From assembly GCA_009391275.1 (NCBI GenBank), contig VEXF01000001.1:45603-109602 (forward strand): a DNA stretch of 64,000 bases. Direction: 5' to 3'. A program made the position numbers and the translations under genes. Shown here one piece after another: positions 45,926 to 54,995 of this stretch (positions within the stretch are counted from its first letter, which is position 1; each line of letters starts with the position of its first letter). The notes under the pieces are model-generated. The model worked only from the letters and a program-made list of their open reading frames with translations. It searched no databases and was not told where the DNA came from. The DNA is from SAR202 cluster bacterium AD-804-J14_MRT_500m. Lineage in GTDB: Bacteria > Chloroflexota > Dehalococcoidia > UBA3495 > GCA-2712585.

Positions 45926-47044
45926 ATGTCGACCCCAATAGTCCCTTTGGTAAAAGAAGTTGGTAGGGTTACGTCTTCGCAGGTACCACTCGATTCCCAG
46001 CAACAAAAACGGTTCGAAGGTCTTATAGAGAGCCTCGTCATGATAGACCTACATCAGCATCCGTTCGTGTTTCCTGAGAATTTGGACCTATTTGCAGAAT
46101 ATCTACGGAGTGGGGATTTCAGATGGGGATATGAGGCTATGCGCCATGGTGGGTTTAGCGGGGTTGCAACTGCAAACGTCCTTGCTTGTCTTCTTAACAG
46201 TCATGATGTTTCTTTTATCAGGTTTGACGACTTGGTTAGCGAGCTTAATCAAATGATCTCTGATCTTGCGTTACATGGTGATATAGCCATAAAAGTTGGC
46301 AATGCAGATCAGATCATCGCGGCCAAGAATTCTGGCAAACTAGGAATTTTTCCAACAGTGGAGCATTTGGCCATCGGTAATCGAATCGAGCGAGTTGATC
46401 TTCTTTACAACTTAGGAGTGCGTCTAGCAGGGATGGTCTATAATCGGAAGAATTATGTTGGTGATGGTCTTAATGAACGTAACGACGGTGGCCTGAGTGA
46501 TTTTGGTATAGAAGTCCTCCACCGTATGAACGAACTTGGCATGGCCGCTGATCTTTCACATGCTTCCCACCAGACAGCCATGGATATAATAGAATTTTCT
46601 AAAGCTCCGGTAATTTTTAGCCATAATCAGGCCTACACTCTTCGTCAGACGAAGCGGTCACGGAAAGACGAGGAACTGATTGCTTGTGCAAGCAATGGCG
46701 GACTGATCGGCATCACAGCGGTACCTAACTCACTTAGCGACGACCCTGAACAGGACATTGGGTGTGTTTTAGATCACTATGACTACATGATCAAACTAGT
46801 AGGAATCGATAGTGTAGGGATAGGGACTGATACAACGATTGGTGATCATGTAGGGTTTCATAAGAAAATGATGGCACGGGACGCTCCGGCAGTACTTCCC
46901 GCGCCTTATCTGAACGGACTTGAATCACCGGCTGACGGCAAGAACATCATTAGGGGACTTATCGTTCGCGGGTACTCTGATGACGAGATTAAAAAGGTAG
47001 CCGGAGGGAATGCTTTGGCGTATTTCAGACGGGTGATGAATTAA
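45926..47044 (+). CDS. Membrane dipeptidase (M19) family protein
   Basis: A 372-residue metal-dependent hydrolase of the renal-dipeptidase family. The first metal motif is MIDLHQHP (H43-x-H45); the usual form is H-x-D. Other ligands are Glu in PTVEHLAIG, His in DLSHASHQTA and FSHNQAY, and Asp in GIGTDTTIGDHVG. Most hydrolyse dipeptides or D-aminoacyl peptides, but the altered first motif makes specificity uncertain. There is no clear signal peptide. The ATG has GGAGGAA 5 nt upstream. Its 3' end overlaps the convergent paralogue gene by 4 bp. Confidence 0.88.
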   Translation: MSTPIVPLVKEVGRVTSSQVPLDSQQQKRFEGLIESLVMIDLHQHPFVFPENLDLFAEYLRSGDFRWGYEAMRHGGFSGVATANVLACLLNSHDVSFIRFDDLVSELNQMISDLALHGDIAIKVGNADQIIAAKNSGKLGIFPTVEHLAIGNRIERVDLLYNLGVRLAGMVYNRKNYVGDGLNERNDGGLSDFGIEVLHRMNELGMAADLSHASHQTAMDIIEFSKAPVIFSHNQAYTLRQTKRSRKDEELIACASNGGLIGITAVPNSLSDDPEQDIGCVLDHYDYMIKLVGIDSVGIGTDTTIGDHVGFHKKMMARDAPAVLPAPYLNGLESPADGKNIIRGLIVRGYSDDEIKKVAGGNALAYFRRVMN

Positions 47045-47601
47045 TCAGGCTGTTGTGGCAATGTAGACTGCAATTCGGGCTCAGGATGTACCTCGAATGT
47101 TGTCATAGTACGTCCCATATTGGCGTAATATCCAATTAACAAGGACAAGTCCACCACGCCCGCATTCCCGAGAATCTGCTGGGCGCAATCAAATACTGAG
47201 TCTGAGACCTTGTGTTCTCGCAACAACTCGAAAGCAAATTCTGCTATGGTGCGTGTTTCTAAGCTGGCGGTTGTAGGAATGAGTCCCTTCCCAAGAGATT
47301 GTATGGTGGTTTTACTGACTCCATCGCTAGGCGCTAACAACGCGTGATGTGTCCAAATCCAACTGCTATTGACGCTTCGAGCTGTGGCTAATATAGCTAT
47401 TTGACGCAACTGAGGTGGCACCTGACAGCGAAACCTCAAGTATTCCCCCAGTTCAGAGAATCTCCTGGCAGCCTCAGGGCTATGGAGGAGGGTTCTATAA
47501 TTGTTCTTCAGGCCATAACCCCGTGTGTTCTCGTACCAGCTCCATACTTCCTTTCCCTTCTCAGACAGATCTGTCTTTTGCAATGGTCTCAACCTAGGCA
47601 T
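47041..47601 (-). CDS. Carboxymuconolactone decarboxylase-like protein (paralogue)
   Basis: A 186-residue relative of the protein at 44991-45542, with MPRLRPLQKTDLSEKGKEVW and the conserved NNYRTLLHSPEAARRFSELGEYLR. It also lacks a CxxC in the redox loop (NSSWIWTHHALLAP). The ATG at 47601 is set by GGAGG 5-6 nt upstream, ruling out an ATG four codons earlier. It ends with a 4-bp overlap with the dipeptidase gene on the other strand. Confidence 0.87.
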   Translation of the reverse strand: MPRLRPLQKTDLSEKGKEVWSWYENTRGYGLKNNYRTLLHSPEAARRFSELGEYLRFRCQVPPQLRQIAILATARSVNSSWIWTHHALLAPSDGVSKTTIQSLGKGLIPTTASLETRTIAEFAFELLREHKVSDSVFDCAQQILGNAGVVDLSLLIGYYANMGRTMTTFEVHPEPELQSTLPQQPD

Positions 47602-47828
47602 TTGTGCCTCCATTAACGTGTATCAAAACTTGAATCTCTGCAATAAACGTATGTTTTTACAGACGGACTAGTCAGATGAACATACGACAGAACAGGTGGC
47701 GTTATTATCAGCAAGGCGCAGACAATGAAATGTGATATGGGTTGTCCCCATCCGGTTCTTCTAGTTTAAGGTATAATAAACAGCCTAGAATTGTAATCTA
47801 ACGGAGAACTTTTATCGAGGCTGAATAG

Positions 47829-48209
47829 ATGGCTATCGAACGAAACAACCCTGATGGAATGGCACCTCCAACAGGATATTCTCACGTCGTCAAAACTAAA
47901 GATGAAGTTTATATTGCTGGTCAAGTTGGTTTGAAACCTGACGGTACCTTGGCTGGACTAGATATTGAATCTCAAGCGGACCAGGTCTACCAAAATCTCC
48001 AAGTCGCTCTTTCCTCTGTTGGCGCAGGATTTGCGGATGTCCATCGTATCAACGTGTTTTTAACGAATCGTGAAGACTGGATTGCCGCACGTGCGGCACG
48101 GGACAAATATTTTGGAAATACTCCGCCCGCGAGCACAGTGGTCCATATATTGGGACTCCCTGACCCGAGGTTCAGAATAGAGGTTGAACTAACGGCCTCA
48201 GTTGTCTGA
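47829..48209 (+). CDS. RidA (YjgF/UK114) family protein
   Basis: A 126-residue chorismate-mutase-like trimer protein. It has VYIAGQVGLKPDG, QADQVYQNLQVALSSVGAGF and VHRINVFLTN. The Arg that in RidA anchors the substrate carboxylate (PARxxV) is Ser102 here (PPASTVVHI); the acidic pair near the end is kept (RIEVELTA). It is therefore probably not an imine/enamine deaminase of the RidA type, and belongs to a broader family branch. It ends 25 bp before the convergent flavin monooxygenase gene. Confidence 0.88.
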   Translation: MAIERNNPDGMAPPTGYSHVVKTKDEVYIAGQVGLKPDGTLAGLDIESQADQVYQNLQVALSSVGAGFADVHRINVFLTNREDWIAARAARDKYFGNTPPASTVVHILGLPDPRFRIEVELTASVV

Positions 48210-48233
48210 ACCGTGCAGCCTCGTGGTTGCATA

Positions 48234-49433
48234 TTAGCCGTCTGCGGTTATCGGTAGTCCGGGCGCCGTTGTCGTTCTAGAGAAAGCCGGCATTACCTCT
48301 TCGGAGAATCGTTGGAGTTGTTCCAAGATTATATTTTGCGGGGTTCCCACAGGCTGACCTACATTGACCCGATTCAAACCGGGATACTTTTCCTCAACTG
48401 CTTTCAGAGATTCAATAATATCGTCCGCCGGTCCACATAAAAATCCTCCGCCTTTGACTGCGCTTTCGATGGTTGGAAGGTCTGCGGTTGGTGCTAGTCT
48501 GGGGTCAGACATAGCGAATATCTGATCTTCGCTGAGAGTTCGTACTAATCTCAGAGGTCCGAACATTTTTAAGTTTTCCTCGAAATATCCGGCGGCCTCT
48601 TTCATTCCTTGCTCTTTTGTGTCTGCCATATAAACGTGGAATCCAATTGCTAACCCATGACCAAGTTCTGTGTTTTGGCCTGCGTCTGCGAGAGCATCGT
48701 GGTATGCCACTAGATTGTTTTCCATGGCCCCACCATCCGCGACACCTCCTCCTATGATTCCATTTATCCCGTGCTTTGCCATGAATGCTAACGCTCTGCT
48801 GGACGCGCTTTGAATAGGTTGCCAACATTCCACCGGCCTATTTAATGGTCTTGGAACGAGCGTCAATTCTTTGAGTTCGTAATCCCGGTACTGAACGTCC
48901 GGCGGCAATGTGTAATATCTCCCACGGTGAGAAAAAGATCGCTCGTTGAACGATTTCAGGATGATTTCAACTTGTTCTTCAAACAGCTCTCTATTTGCTG
49001 TTTGATCTAATAACGGAGATCCAAATGTTTCTACTTCTCGTGTGTGGTAACCGCGCCCCACGCCGAATTTCAGCCTTCCTCCAGTCAGATAATCAGCCGT
49101 AGCAAAATCTTCCGCTAGGCGTAACGGATGCCACATTGGAGCTATGTTGAACCCACAGCCGAATTTTAGATTTTGGGTTAGGTGAGAAAGGTGAACACTC
49201 AACAATGGGATGTTGGGTATGCATTCGTACCCTTCTAGTTGAAAATGATGTTCAGCCATCCATAAAGTGTCATATCCGAATTTGTCCATGGATTTAGCTA
49301 TTGCTTCTGTCTTATCGAACACCGTGGCTAGATGTTCGTCGCTAATAGAACGTTGGTTTACTGCTGTCCCAGCATAGCCCACATTGTCCATATCTATATG
49401 TCCAGCGAATAAACTGTCGAAGTGTGTGATCAC
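48234..49433 (-). CDS. Luciferase-like (LLM) flavin-dependent monooxygenase
   Basis: A 399-residue luciferase-fold protein. The N-terminal LFAGHIDMDNVGY and YDTLWMAEHHFQLEGY match the two-component flavin monooxygenase branch, and FGVGRGYHTREVETFG is the flavin-binding loop. Further motifs are SRALAFMAKHGINGIIGG and VNVGQPVGTPQNI. It needs reduced flavin from a reductase that is not evident next door. A GTG start has GGAG 7 nt upstream. It lies next to the RidA-like gene, convergent to it. Confidence 0.9.
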   Translation of the reverse strand: MITHFDSLFAGHIDMDNVGYAGTAVNQRSISDEHLATVFDKTEAIAKSMDKFGYDTLWMAEHHFQLEGYECIPNIPLLSVHLSHLTQNLKFGCGFNIAPMWHPLRLAEDFATADYLTGGRLKFGVGRGYHTREVETFGSPLLDQTANRELFEEQVEIILKSFNERSFSHRGRYYTLPPDVQYRDYELKELTLVPRPLNRPVECWQPIQSASSRALAFMAKHGINGIIGGGVADGGAMENNLVAYHDALADAGQNTELGHGLAIGFHVYMADTKEQGMKEAAGYFEENLKMFGPLRLVRTLSEDQIFAMSDPRLAPTADLPTIESAVKGGGFLCGPADDIIESLKAVEEKYPGLNRVNVGQPVGTPQNIILEQLQRFSEEVMPAFSRTTTAPGLPITADG

Positions 49434-49601
49434 GGTTGATCTCCTTCTATCATTTCATTGATCCATATGTTTTTAGATGCCAGTTTGGTGTAGAAGTTGT
49501 CAAACTGAACCTGTTGCGATTTTTTCCACCAGTGTATTCCTGTGACAAGCTTCCGATGTCAAATCTCTGGATATAATAAGCCAGTATTTGTACGAATACG
49601 A

Positions 49602-50078
49602 TTATGTATCGATCCAAGCGTGGCGCCAGCCTGGTAAGTCAACTTTCCAGATCCCTTCTTCTAAGAACATAGGTATGATGAGCCCGTTTCGCACTGTGCC
49701 TTTTTCGGCTAACTCATGGTTGTTGGTCATCGAAAAGGGGAGGAAAGCGAACGCATTATCCGCATCGATGTAGCTGGTTGGAGCTACACCAAGGTCTGAC
49801 AAATCTTCGAGTGGCCAATATTTTAGTACTGCTTTTCTGAAGTCTTCCATCATTTGTTTGTACATGGGATGTGAGGGGTCGTGGGCAGCTTGGTACACGA
49901 GTTGTAAGTCTATTTTGTTTTCAGTTCCCCAGATCCCTTGACGTACTCCCTTTGATTCTTTCGAAAGCAATTCCCAAGCTCGATCCATATGGTGATCGCG
50001 GATGGCTTCTGCAAACCTCCCAGCTTGGTTTCCGCATTCATCTGGTGAATTATTTAGGCGTCTTCCAGGGACTCGCAT
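49602..50078 (-). CDS. Hypothetical protein
   Basis: A 158-residue protein of no recognised family. Its N-terminal third (CGNQAGRFAEAIRDHHMDRAWELLSKES) is helical and recalls the entry helices of NTF2-like domains, and WKVDLPGW near the end would fit the last strands. No signal peptide or membrane helix is visible. It starts 25 bp after the end of the HExxH gene on the same strand, so the two are probably co-transcribed. Confidence 0.65.
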   Translation of the reverse strand: MRVPGRRLNNSPDECGNQAGRFAEAIRDHHMDRAWELLSKESKGVRQGIWGTENKIDLQLVYQAAHDPSHPMYKQMMEDFRKAVLKYWPLEDLSDLGVAPTSYIDADNAFAFLPFSMTNNHELAEKGTVRNGLIIPMFLEEGIWKVDLPGWRHAWIDT

Positions 50079-50103
50079 CTATGACTCTCACGGCCTTAAA
50101 GTG

Positions 50104-50808
50104 TTAATAATGGTGACCTGATATAGGGTCGAAAACTACACATTTTTGGGTTACTTGCAGTCCTAATATATCGCGGCACTTCACCATAGTCCGGAGTGCA
50201 TCAGAGGGATTATTGTAACCCTCTTCTGAAAATATACGCATCATATCTCTGCCCCTCTCTGCTATGGCCGAGCACTTTCGGTTGTATGCCTCTTCAAGTG
50301 TTAACCAATCGCCGTAGGGTAACAGGAAGTATAATTCGCAAAACCTGCATGCCCAGGTAGTCCACCATAGGCTTCCGATTTCTGGAACTGGACTTTCTGA
50401 TAGCCCTTGTTCTGCACCCTTAAAAAGATGTTGCTGGATATGAGTTCTGTCGAAAGGAAACGGTAATAGGAGAGATTCTATTGATGGATGATCAATCATT
50501 TCTTCGATGTCACCACACACTCGGGCCTCTTCGGATTCTGAGGTGTAGCTCTTTCCGCGTAACGGAGTCGGATACCCGCGTCTCCGCAAAACTACATGCA
50601 TTAATTCGTGTGCTACATGGTAACTTAGAGCAGCATCAGGTAGATTCATCCAGTGAGGTAGTACTCCGGGTGAGGGATGGTACGAATCAGCGCCGAAAAC
50701 CGACCGATGTCCTTGCTCTATAAGGGTCGTAGGGATTTCTGTCTCTACTCCTAGTGATTCCCAGAACTCGTCGAACGGTGCGACTAAAGCTCTACCTAAT
50801 ATCTTCAT
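50104..50808 (-). CDS. Putative zinc metalloprotein with HExxH motif
   Basis: A 234-residue protein of no recognised family with a metallopeptidase motif H67-E68-L-M-H71 (YHVAHELMHVV). An acidic stretch DIEEMIDHPSIES about 35 residues later could give the third metal ligand. No signal peptide or membrane segment is evident, so it may act in the cytoplasm. The ATG at 50808 has GAGGG about 8 nt upstream and is preferred over an in-frame start 19 codons earlier. The following small hypothetical gene is likely in the same transcript. Confidence 0.75.
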   Translation of the reverse strand: MKILGRALVAPFDEFWESLGVETEIPTTLIEQGHRSVFGADSYHPSPGVLPHWMNLPDAALSYHVAHELMHVVLRRRGYPTPLRGKSYTSESEEARVCGDIEEMIDHPSIESLLLPFPFDRTHIQQHLFKGAEQGLSESPVPEIGSLWWTTWACRFCELYFLLPYGDWLTLEEAYNRKCSAIAERGRDMMRIFSEEGYNNPSDALRTMVKCRDILGLQVTQKCVVFDPISGHHY

Positions 50809-51009
50809 ACAGAGACCCTCAATTCGACGCCTCGGTGTATCTTGAGATGTTAGATAAGTATACACAATGGGGTAATGTAAGGGTCTACAGGGCTAGTGAG
50901 AGCAACCATTAAGAGTTAGCAGGTCGTTAGAATCAGATAAAGTCCAAATGTTTCAAAAACAGTAATTTATATAATTTTTGTCAGATCAATCGGCTTTGTT
51001 TCCGGCAGG

Positions 51010-52152
51010 CTAGATCAATGATTCAATCAAAGTCCGGGCCTCGGACTGCTTCATGGTCCGAGGGATTGTTCCGAGGCGTTCCCATGGGACACATCTCATT
51101 ATTCTATCCAGGTCTTTTGTAGTAGCTCCCATTGGCCTGAGCTTGGTGCGCAATCCACAATTTGAAATGAGCAGTTGTATCCTAGAGCAGGCTTCATCAA
51201 GGTTGTTTACTCCCATGGCGCTCCATAGATCAGTTAGTTTGCGTTCTATTGACTCGATATTCCAACTGAGGCAAGAACTAAGCGATACTCCGACCGCTTC
51301 TCCGTGAGGAACGCCCCAGAATATAGTTAACGGTCTTGAAAAAGCGTGACAGATGTTGGGGCGGCTGTTTGTGTATCCTATTCCTGACCACGTCGCCGCT
51401 AACGCACAGTTTCTTCGCGCTTCCTTCTCGCCGTTTATGCAGGAATTCTCGAGATTTTGTAAGTATAATTCGATCACTTTTAAAGCTATCGAGTCGGTTG
51501 GTGGCTGAGATTCCAGTGACCAATAAGACTCGAATGCACTGGTGAAAGCATCCATCCCAGTTGCTGCGGCAAGATCCTTGGGCATTGAAAATGTGAGTTC
51601 TGGATCTACTAGTGCCACCTCCGGGAACATGTATTCGTGATTTATATTGCAACTTCTTTCTATATCCATTTGCCATAGCGCAGCTCCTGATGTCACTTCG
51701 CTGCTGCTACCCGACGTCGTAGGGACTGCGATGAAAGGTAAGCCACGGTTAGTTATTTTCTTTTGTCCTTGACCATATTCTAAAGAGGTTCCGTCATTGT
51801 TAAGTAAGATGGCGACAAGTTTTCCTAGGTCCAGCGCACTGCCCCCTCCGACGGATACGACGATGTCTGGTTCGGACTTACGACATAACTCAACAGCTTC
51901 ATCTACCAACTCAGGGGATGGGAATGGCAACGCACCATCGAAATGCGTAATTTGGTGGTCCTTTAAATAATGCGTAATCCGACCTAGTACGCCTTGTGAC
52001 TTCAGGCTATTCTTGCCCGTCACAAGGAAGATTCGAGCTCCGCTGCTTTTTTTGTCTGATATTATGTGGCCGAGTTTGCTTAGAGAGCCATCTCCAAACA
52101 CGATCCTGGTCGGCATGTGAAAGTCGAATCCTTTAGCTATTGGGGTCTCCAT
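51010..52152 (-). CDS. Iron-containing alcohol dehydrogenase family protein, one metal ligand replaced
   Basis: A 380-residue group III alcohol dehydrogenase. The NAD-binding VVSVGGGSALDLGK and VPTTSGSSSEVT are clear. Metal ligands in this family are Asp and three His. Here D201 (TGMDAFTSAFE), H269 (ICHAFS) and H283 (VPHGEAVG) are kept, but the His after the Asp is Ser205. It probably still binds metal with changed properties, or uses another substrate such as a phosphonate or sulfonate aldehyde. The ThDP-enzyme gene is divergent. Confidence 0.88.
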   Translation of the reverse strand: METPIAKGFDFHMPTRIVFGDGSLSKLGHIISDKKSSGARIFLVTGKNSLKSQGVLGRITHYLKDHQITHFDGALPFPSPELVDEAVELCRKSEPDIVVSVGGGSALDLGKLVAILLNNDGTSLEYGQGQKKITNRGLPFIAVPTTSGSSSEVTSGAALWQMDIERSCNINHEYMFPEVALVDPELTFSMPKDLAAATGMDAFTSAFESYWSLESQPPTDSIALKVIELYLQNLENSCINGEKEARRNCALAATWSGIGYTNSRPNICHAFSRPLTIFWGVPHGEAVGVSLSSCLSWNIESIERKLTDLWSAMGVNNLDEACSRIQLLISNCGLRTKLRPMGATTKDLDRIMRCVPWERLGTIPRTMKQSEARTLIESLI

Positions 52153-52307
52153 GTTGTCTCTCTTCTCGCAATTAGTGGTGAGACTAGCGATACTGTATCC
52201 AAGCGATTATACCAGTTGGGTCAGACCCTAGTGACATTGACCCTAAATAGGGACGGGAATAAAATCGGTTTGAGAAGTCGAGACTTTGTTCGAGAAAGGA
52301 GCTTTAT

Positions 52308-53990
52308 ATGCGAGGTGGTGATGCGGTCGTACTTGCCTTAGAAAAAGAAGGCGTTAGATATATATCAGGATTCTCGGGTGGTGGATTAGCCCCTCTTTGG
52401 CCGGGTTTACGTCGATCCTCTGATATCACGGCGTTCTCCACTAGGCATGAACAACATGGAGTAGTAATTGCAGATGGTTATGCTCGTGCGTCAGGTGGAG
52501 TTGGAGTCGCAATGACTGGTACTGGCCCTGGTGCTACAAATACCCTGACGGGAATTGCTGGATGCTTTGCGGACAATGTGCCGGTGCTACTCCTGATGGG
52601 ACAACTCGCCTCCACTAACCTAGGGAAAGAATACCAACAGGAGATACCATCATCTATCTTCGATGATGTGGTTAAATGGAAAGGGACGATGGTTCGGCCG
52701 GAAGAAATCCCTAGTTTAATGCGGCGTGCTTTTACCGCTCTCCGCACTGGATCTCCAGGACCAGTAGTTTTAGAAATGCCACAAGATGTGCTGACCGCTG
52801 AAATCCCGGATGATTCTGTTCAGTACAAACCTGTGGGTTCTGGTATTAAGGCATCTCCTGATCACAGAGCTATAGATTCTGCGGCTGCATTGTTGGTGTC
52901 AGCTCAACTTCCAATATTAAACGTTGGTGGTGGTGTTCTTTCCGCAGGGGCGTTTGACGAGGCCAAAGAGTTGGCTGAAATTCTTTCAATGCCGGTTGCC
53001 AGTACATTGGTCGGGAAAAGTGCATTCCCAGAGAATCACCCGCTTTCTTTAGGTCTTGGCGTATATCCGAGAAGTCGCTATGCTACCGGTCCTGCTTTAC
53101 ATATGAATCGAAAAGCCGACGTGGTTTTGTCAGTTGGGACTTCTCTTCGCCAACCCCATGGCACTGATGGGCGTGCCATCCCGGACGGAGTGAAGTTCAT
53201 CCATGTTAATGCCGATCCTGGCGATTTGAATAAGGTTTATCAAGCTGATGTCTCGATTCTGGGGGATGCTCGAATAGTATTAAGCGACCTTTTGAAAGCC
53301 GTCAAGGAACGAATCAGCGGCTCGGGTGGCATGAAAGAAGATATTTTAGCGGATATACAAAATGCCAAATCTAGATGGCTCAGTGAGTGGACGAGCACCT
53401 TCGAGGATCCAACGAGTCCTACCAACGGATATCGGGCTGTCCAAGATTTAATGAACTCTGTTGATTTAGATAACACTATCGCCATACATGATGCCGGTGG
53501 TAGTCGAGGATATGTTTCGCCTTTTTGGGTCGCAACTCGCCCTCGCAATTACATAGGGATGGGGGGTATGGCTGCCATGGGATGGTCTATGGGTGCTGCT
53601 ATAGGGGCCAAGTTGGCTCGTCCAGATCAACTTGTAGTCCATGTCCTGGGAGACTCCTCGTTTGGTATGACAGGTATGGAGCTAGAAACTGCAGTTCGCA
53701 TGGGAATTCCCACACTTACAGTCGTCTTAAACAACGGGGGAATCGGGGGAAGTCTTATGGATATGGATGCGCCTGGATCCCCACCCAGGGAAGTAGTTGA
53801 ATTAGGCGGTAACTGGAGCGAGGTGGCTGCAGCTCTGGGCGCTCATAGCGAACGAGTCGAGGATCCGTTGGATATCTCGCCTTCCATAACCAGAGCAATT
53901 AGGGCTACAGAAGCTGGTCAAACCGCATTGGTAGAGGTGATGATAAGGCCATTACCTACACCGGTTCTACCGGACAACTGGGGAATCTGA
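52308..53990 (+). CDS. ThDP-dependent acetolactate-synthase-like enzyme
   Basis: A 560-residue three-domain ThDP enzyme, separate from IlvB at 18034. The catalytic Glu is in TRHEQHGVVIADGYARA, with GTGPGATNTLTGIAGC next. The ThDP/Mg motif starts GDSSFGMTGMELE instead of GDG and runs to VVLNNGGIGGS. It is likely a decarboxylase or lyase of a 2-keto acid, not a proven acetolactate synthase, as no small subunit is adjacent. AAAGGAG precedes the ATG. It is followed after 9 bp by the NMT1/THI5-like gene. Confidence 0.9.
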   Translation: MRGGDAVVLALEKEGVRYISGFSGGGLAPLWPGLRRSSDITAFSTRHEQHGVVIADGYARASGGVGVAMTGTGPGATNTLTGIAGCFADNVPVLLLMGQLASTNLGKEYQQEIPSSIFDDVVKWKGTMVRPEEIPSLMRRAFTALRTGSPGPVVLEMPQDVLTAEIPDDSVQYKPVGSGIKASPDHRAIDSAAALLVSAQLPILNVGGGVLSAGAFDEAKELAEILSMPVASTLVGKSAFPENHPLSLGLGVYPRSRYATGPALHMNRKADVVLSVGTSLRQPHGTDGRAIPDGVKFIHVNADPGDLNKVYQADVSILGDARIVLSDLLKAVKERISGSGGMKEDILADIQNAKSRWLSEWTSTFEDPTSPTNGYRAVQDLMNSVDLDNTIAIHDAGGSRGYVSPFWVATRPRNYIGMGGMAAMGWSMGAAIGAKLARPDQLVVHVLGDSSFGMTGMELETAVRMGIPTLTVVLNNGGIGGSLMDMDAPGSPPREVVELGGNWSEVAAALGAHSERVEDPLDISPSITRAIRATEAGQTALVEVMIRPLPTPVLPDNWGI

Positions 53991-53999
53991 GTAATAATT

Positions 54000-54914
54000 A
54001 TGGCTCAGTCTGGTGGGTTGTATCCAATCAGAGTGATGGTGACTTTTCATTCTCTGTTCTATACCCCTATTTATGCGACCGTAGCTTCAGGATTTTTTGA
54101 GTCCCAGGGAATATCTGTTTCGTTCCAAACATGTCCTCCCAAATACGCACATGGCCTGGCAGCTCTTACCCAAGGCGCAGCAGATATTGTTCAAAGTGGA
54201 ATTATGCGCGGCATTATCGCTTTGGATTGGGGGGCGGAATCGGTACCTCCACACATAGCAAAGATAAATTCAAGGGATGGCTTCTTCCTTTTAAGACAAC
54301 CATCAGATCATCCTTTTGACTGGTCTGATCTGTCTGGGTCGCGTGTCATTCCCTTGTCCTTTTCGCCAATGCCGTGGGCTTCGCTTCAATTTGCACTTAA
54401 AAACCACAGCATAGATTTGAATTCACTGGTTCTTCTCCACGGGTTGACTCAGGATGAGGCCTTGAAGGTATTTTGTGATGGTAAAGCTGATTTCATACAC
54501 GTCCCGGAGCCAAACGCATCTAACTTGATTGATTCTGGAGTAGCGGATCTTGCGATTGCATTGGGCCCAGAAAATGGGCATGTTGCGTATAGCTCCTTTG
54601 CGACTACGAACCATCTGTTAGAGCATCACCCGGATACAATGGAGTGCTTTGTTAGAGGGTTTGGTAAAGGTCTGGAATGGATTGATGCTAGTCATGAATC
54701 TGACATCGCTGACGCTATAGGCCCATTCTTTGATGGAATTCCAAAAGATCTTTTAGTAAAAAGTATTGCGCGATATAAAGAGCAAGGTACGTGGTCGTCA
54801 GATCCCATGCTACGCGAAGATGAGTTTTATAGGCAACAGGATATTTTGATTAACGCAGGCTTGGTCAAAGCACGACAACCTTACTCTAAAGTGGTCCGTC
54901 CAGTCTTCACATAA
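54000..54914 (+). CDS. NMT1/THI5-like solute-binding-fold protein without signal peptide
   Basis: A 304-residue protein with the periplasmic-binding-protein fold of the NMT1/THI5/SsuA family. It starts directly with LYPIRVMVTFHSLFYTPIY and continues ASGFFESQGISVSFQ, ending with YSKVVRPVFT. There is no signal peptide, no lipobox and no permease gene next to it. It is therefore either a cytoplasmic ligand-binding or enzymatic protein, as with THI5. The iron-binding Cys cluster of THI5 is not evident. It starts 9 bp after the ThDP enzyme gene, so a joint role with it is likely. Confidence 0.8.
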   Translation: MAQSGGLYPIRVMVTFHSLFYTPIYATVASGFFESQGISVSFQTCPPKYAHGLAALTQGAADIVQSGIMRGIIALDWGAESVPPHIAKINSRDGFFLLRQPSDHPFDWSDLSGSRVIPLSFSPMPWASLQFALKNHSIDLNSLVLLHGLTQDEALKVFCDGKADFIHVPEPNASNLIDSGVADLAIALGPENGHVAYSSFATTNHLLEHHPDTMECFVRGFGKGLEWIDASHESDIADAIGPFFDGIPKDLLVKSIARYKEQGTWSSDPMLREDEFYRQQDILINAGLVKARQPYSKVVRPVFT

Positions 54915-54933
54915 CAATCGCACCAGGGCTTGA

Positions 54934-54960
54934 AGCCGGCACTTCCATCTTTTGCCGGTT
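54934..54960. terminator. Hairpin between convergent genes
   Basis: AGCCGGCA (54934-54941) pairs with TGCCGGTT (54953-54960), with one G-T pair, around an 11-nt loop. It lies between the convergent ends of the THI5-like and quinone oxidoreductase genes. A run of T is missing on both sides, so it may serve as a weak bidirectional terminator. Confidence 0.35.
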
Positions 54961-54995
54961 AGAGTATCTATTGTGTCCGGCGATAGTTAATTTAG

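Noticed and set aside
45769..45966. 65-codon frame upstream of the dipeptidase gene
   Set aside because: It overlaps the well-supported start of the dipeptidase gene in another frame and has no ribosome site.
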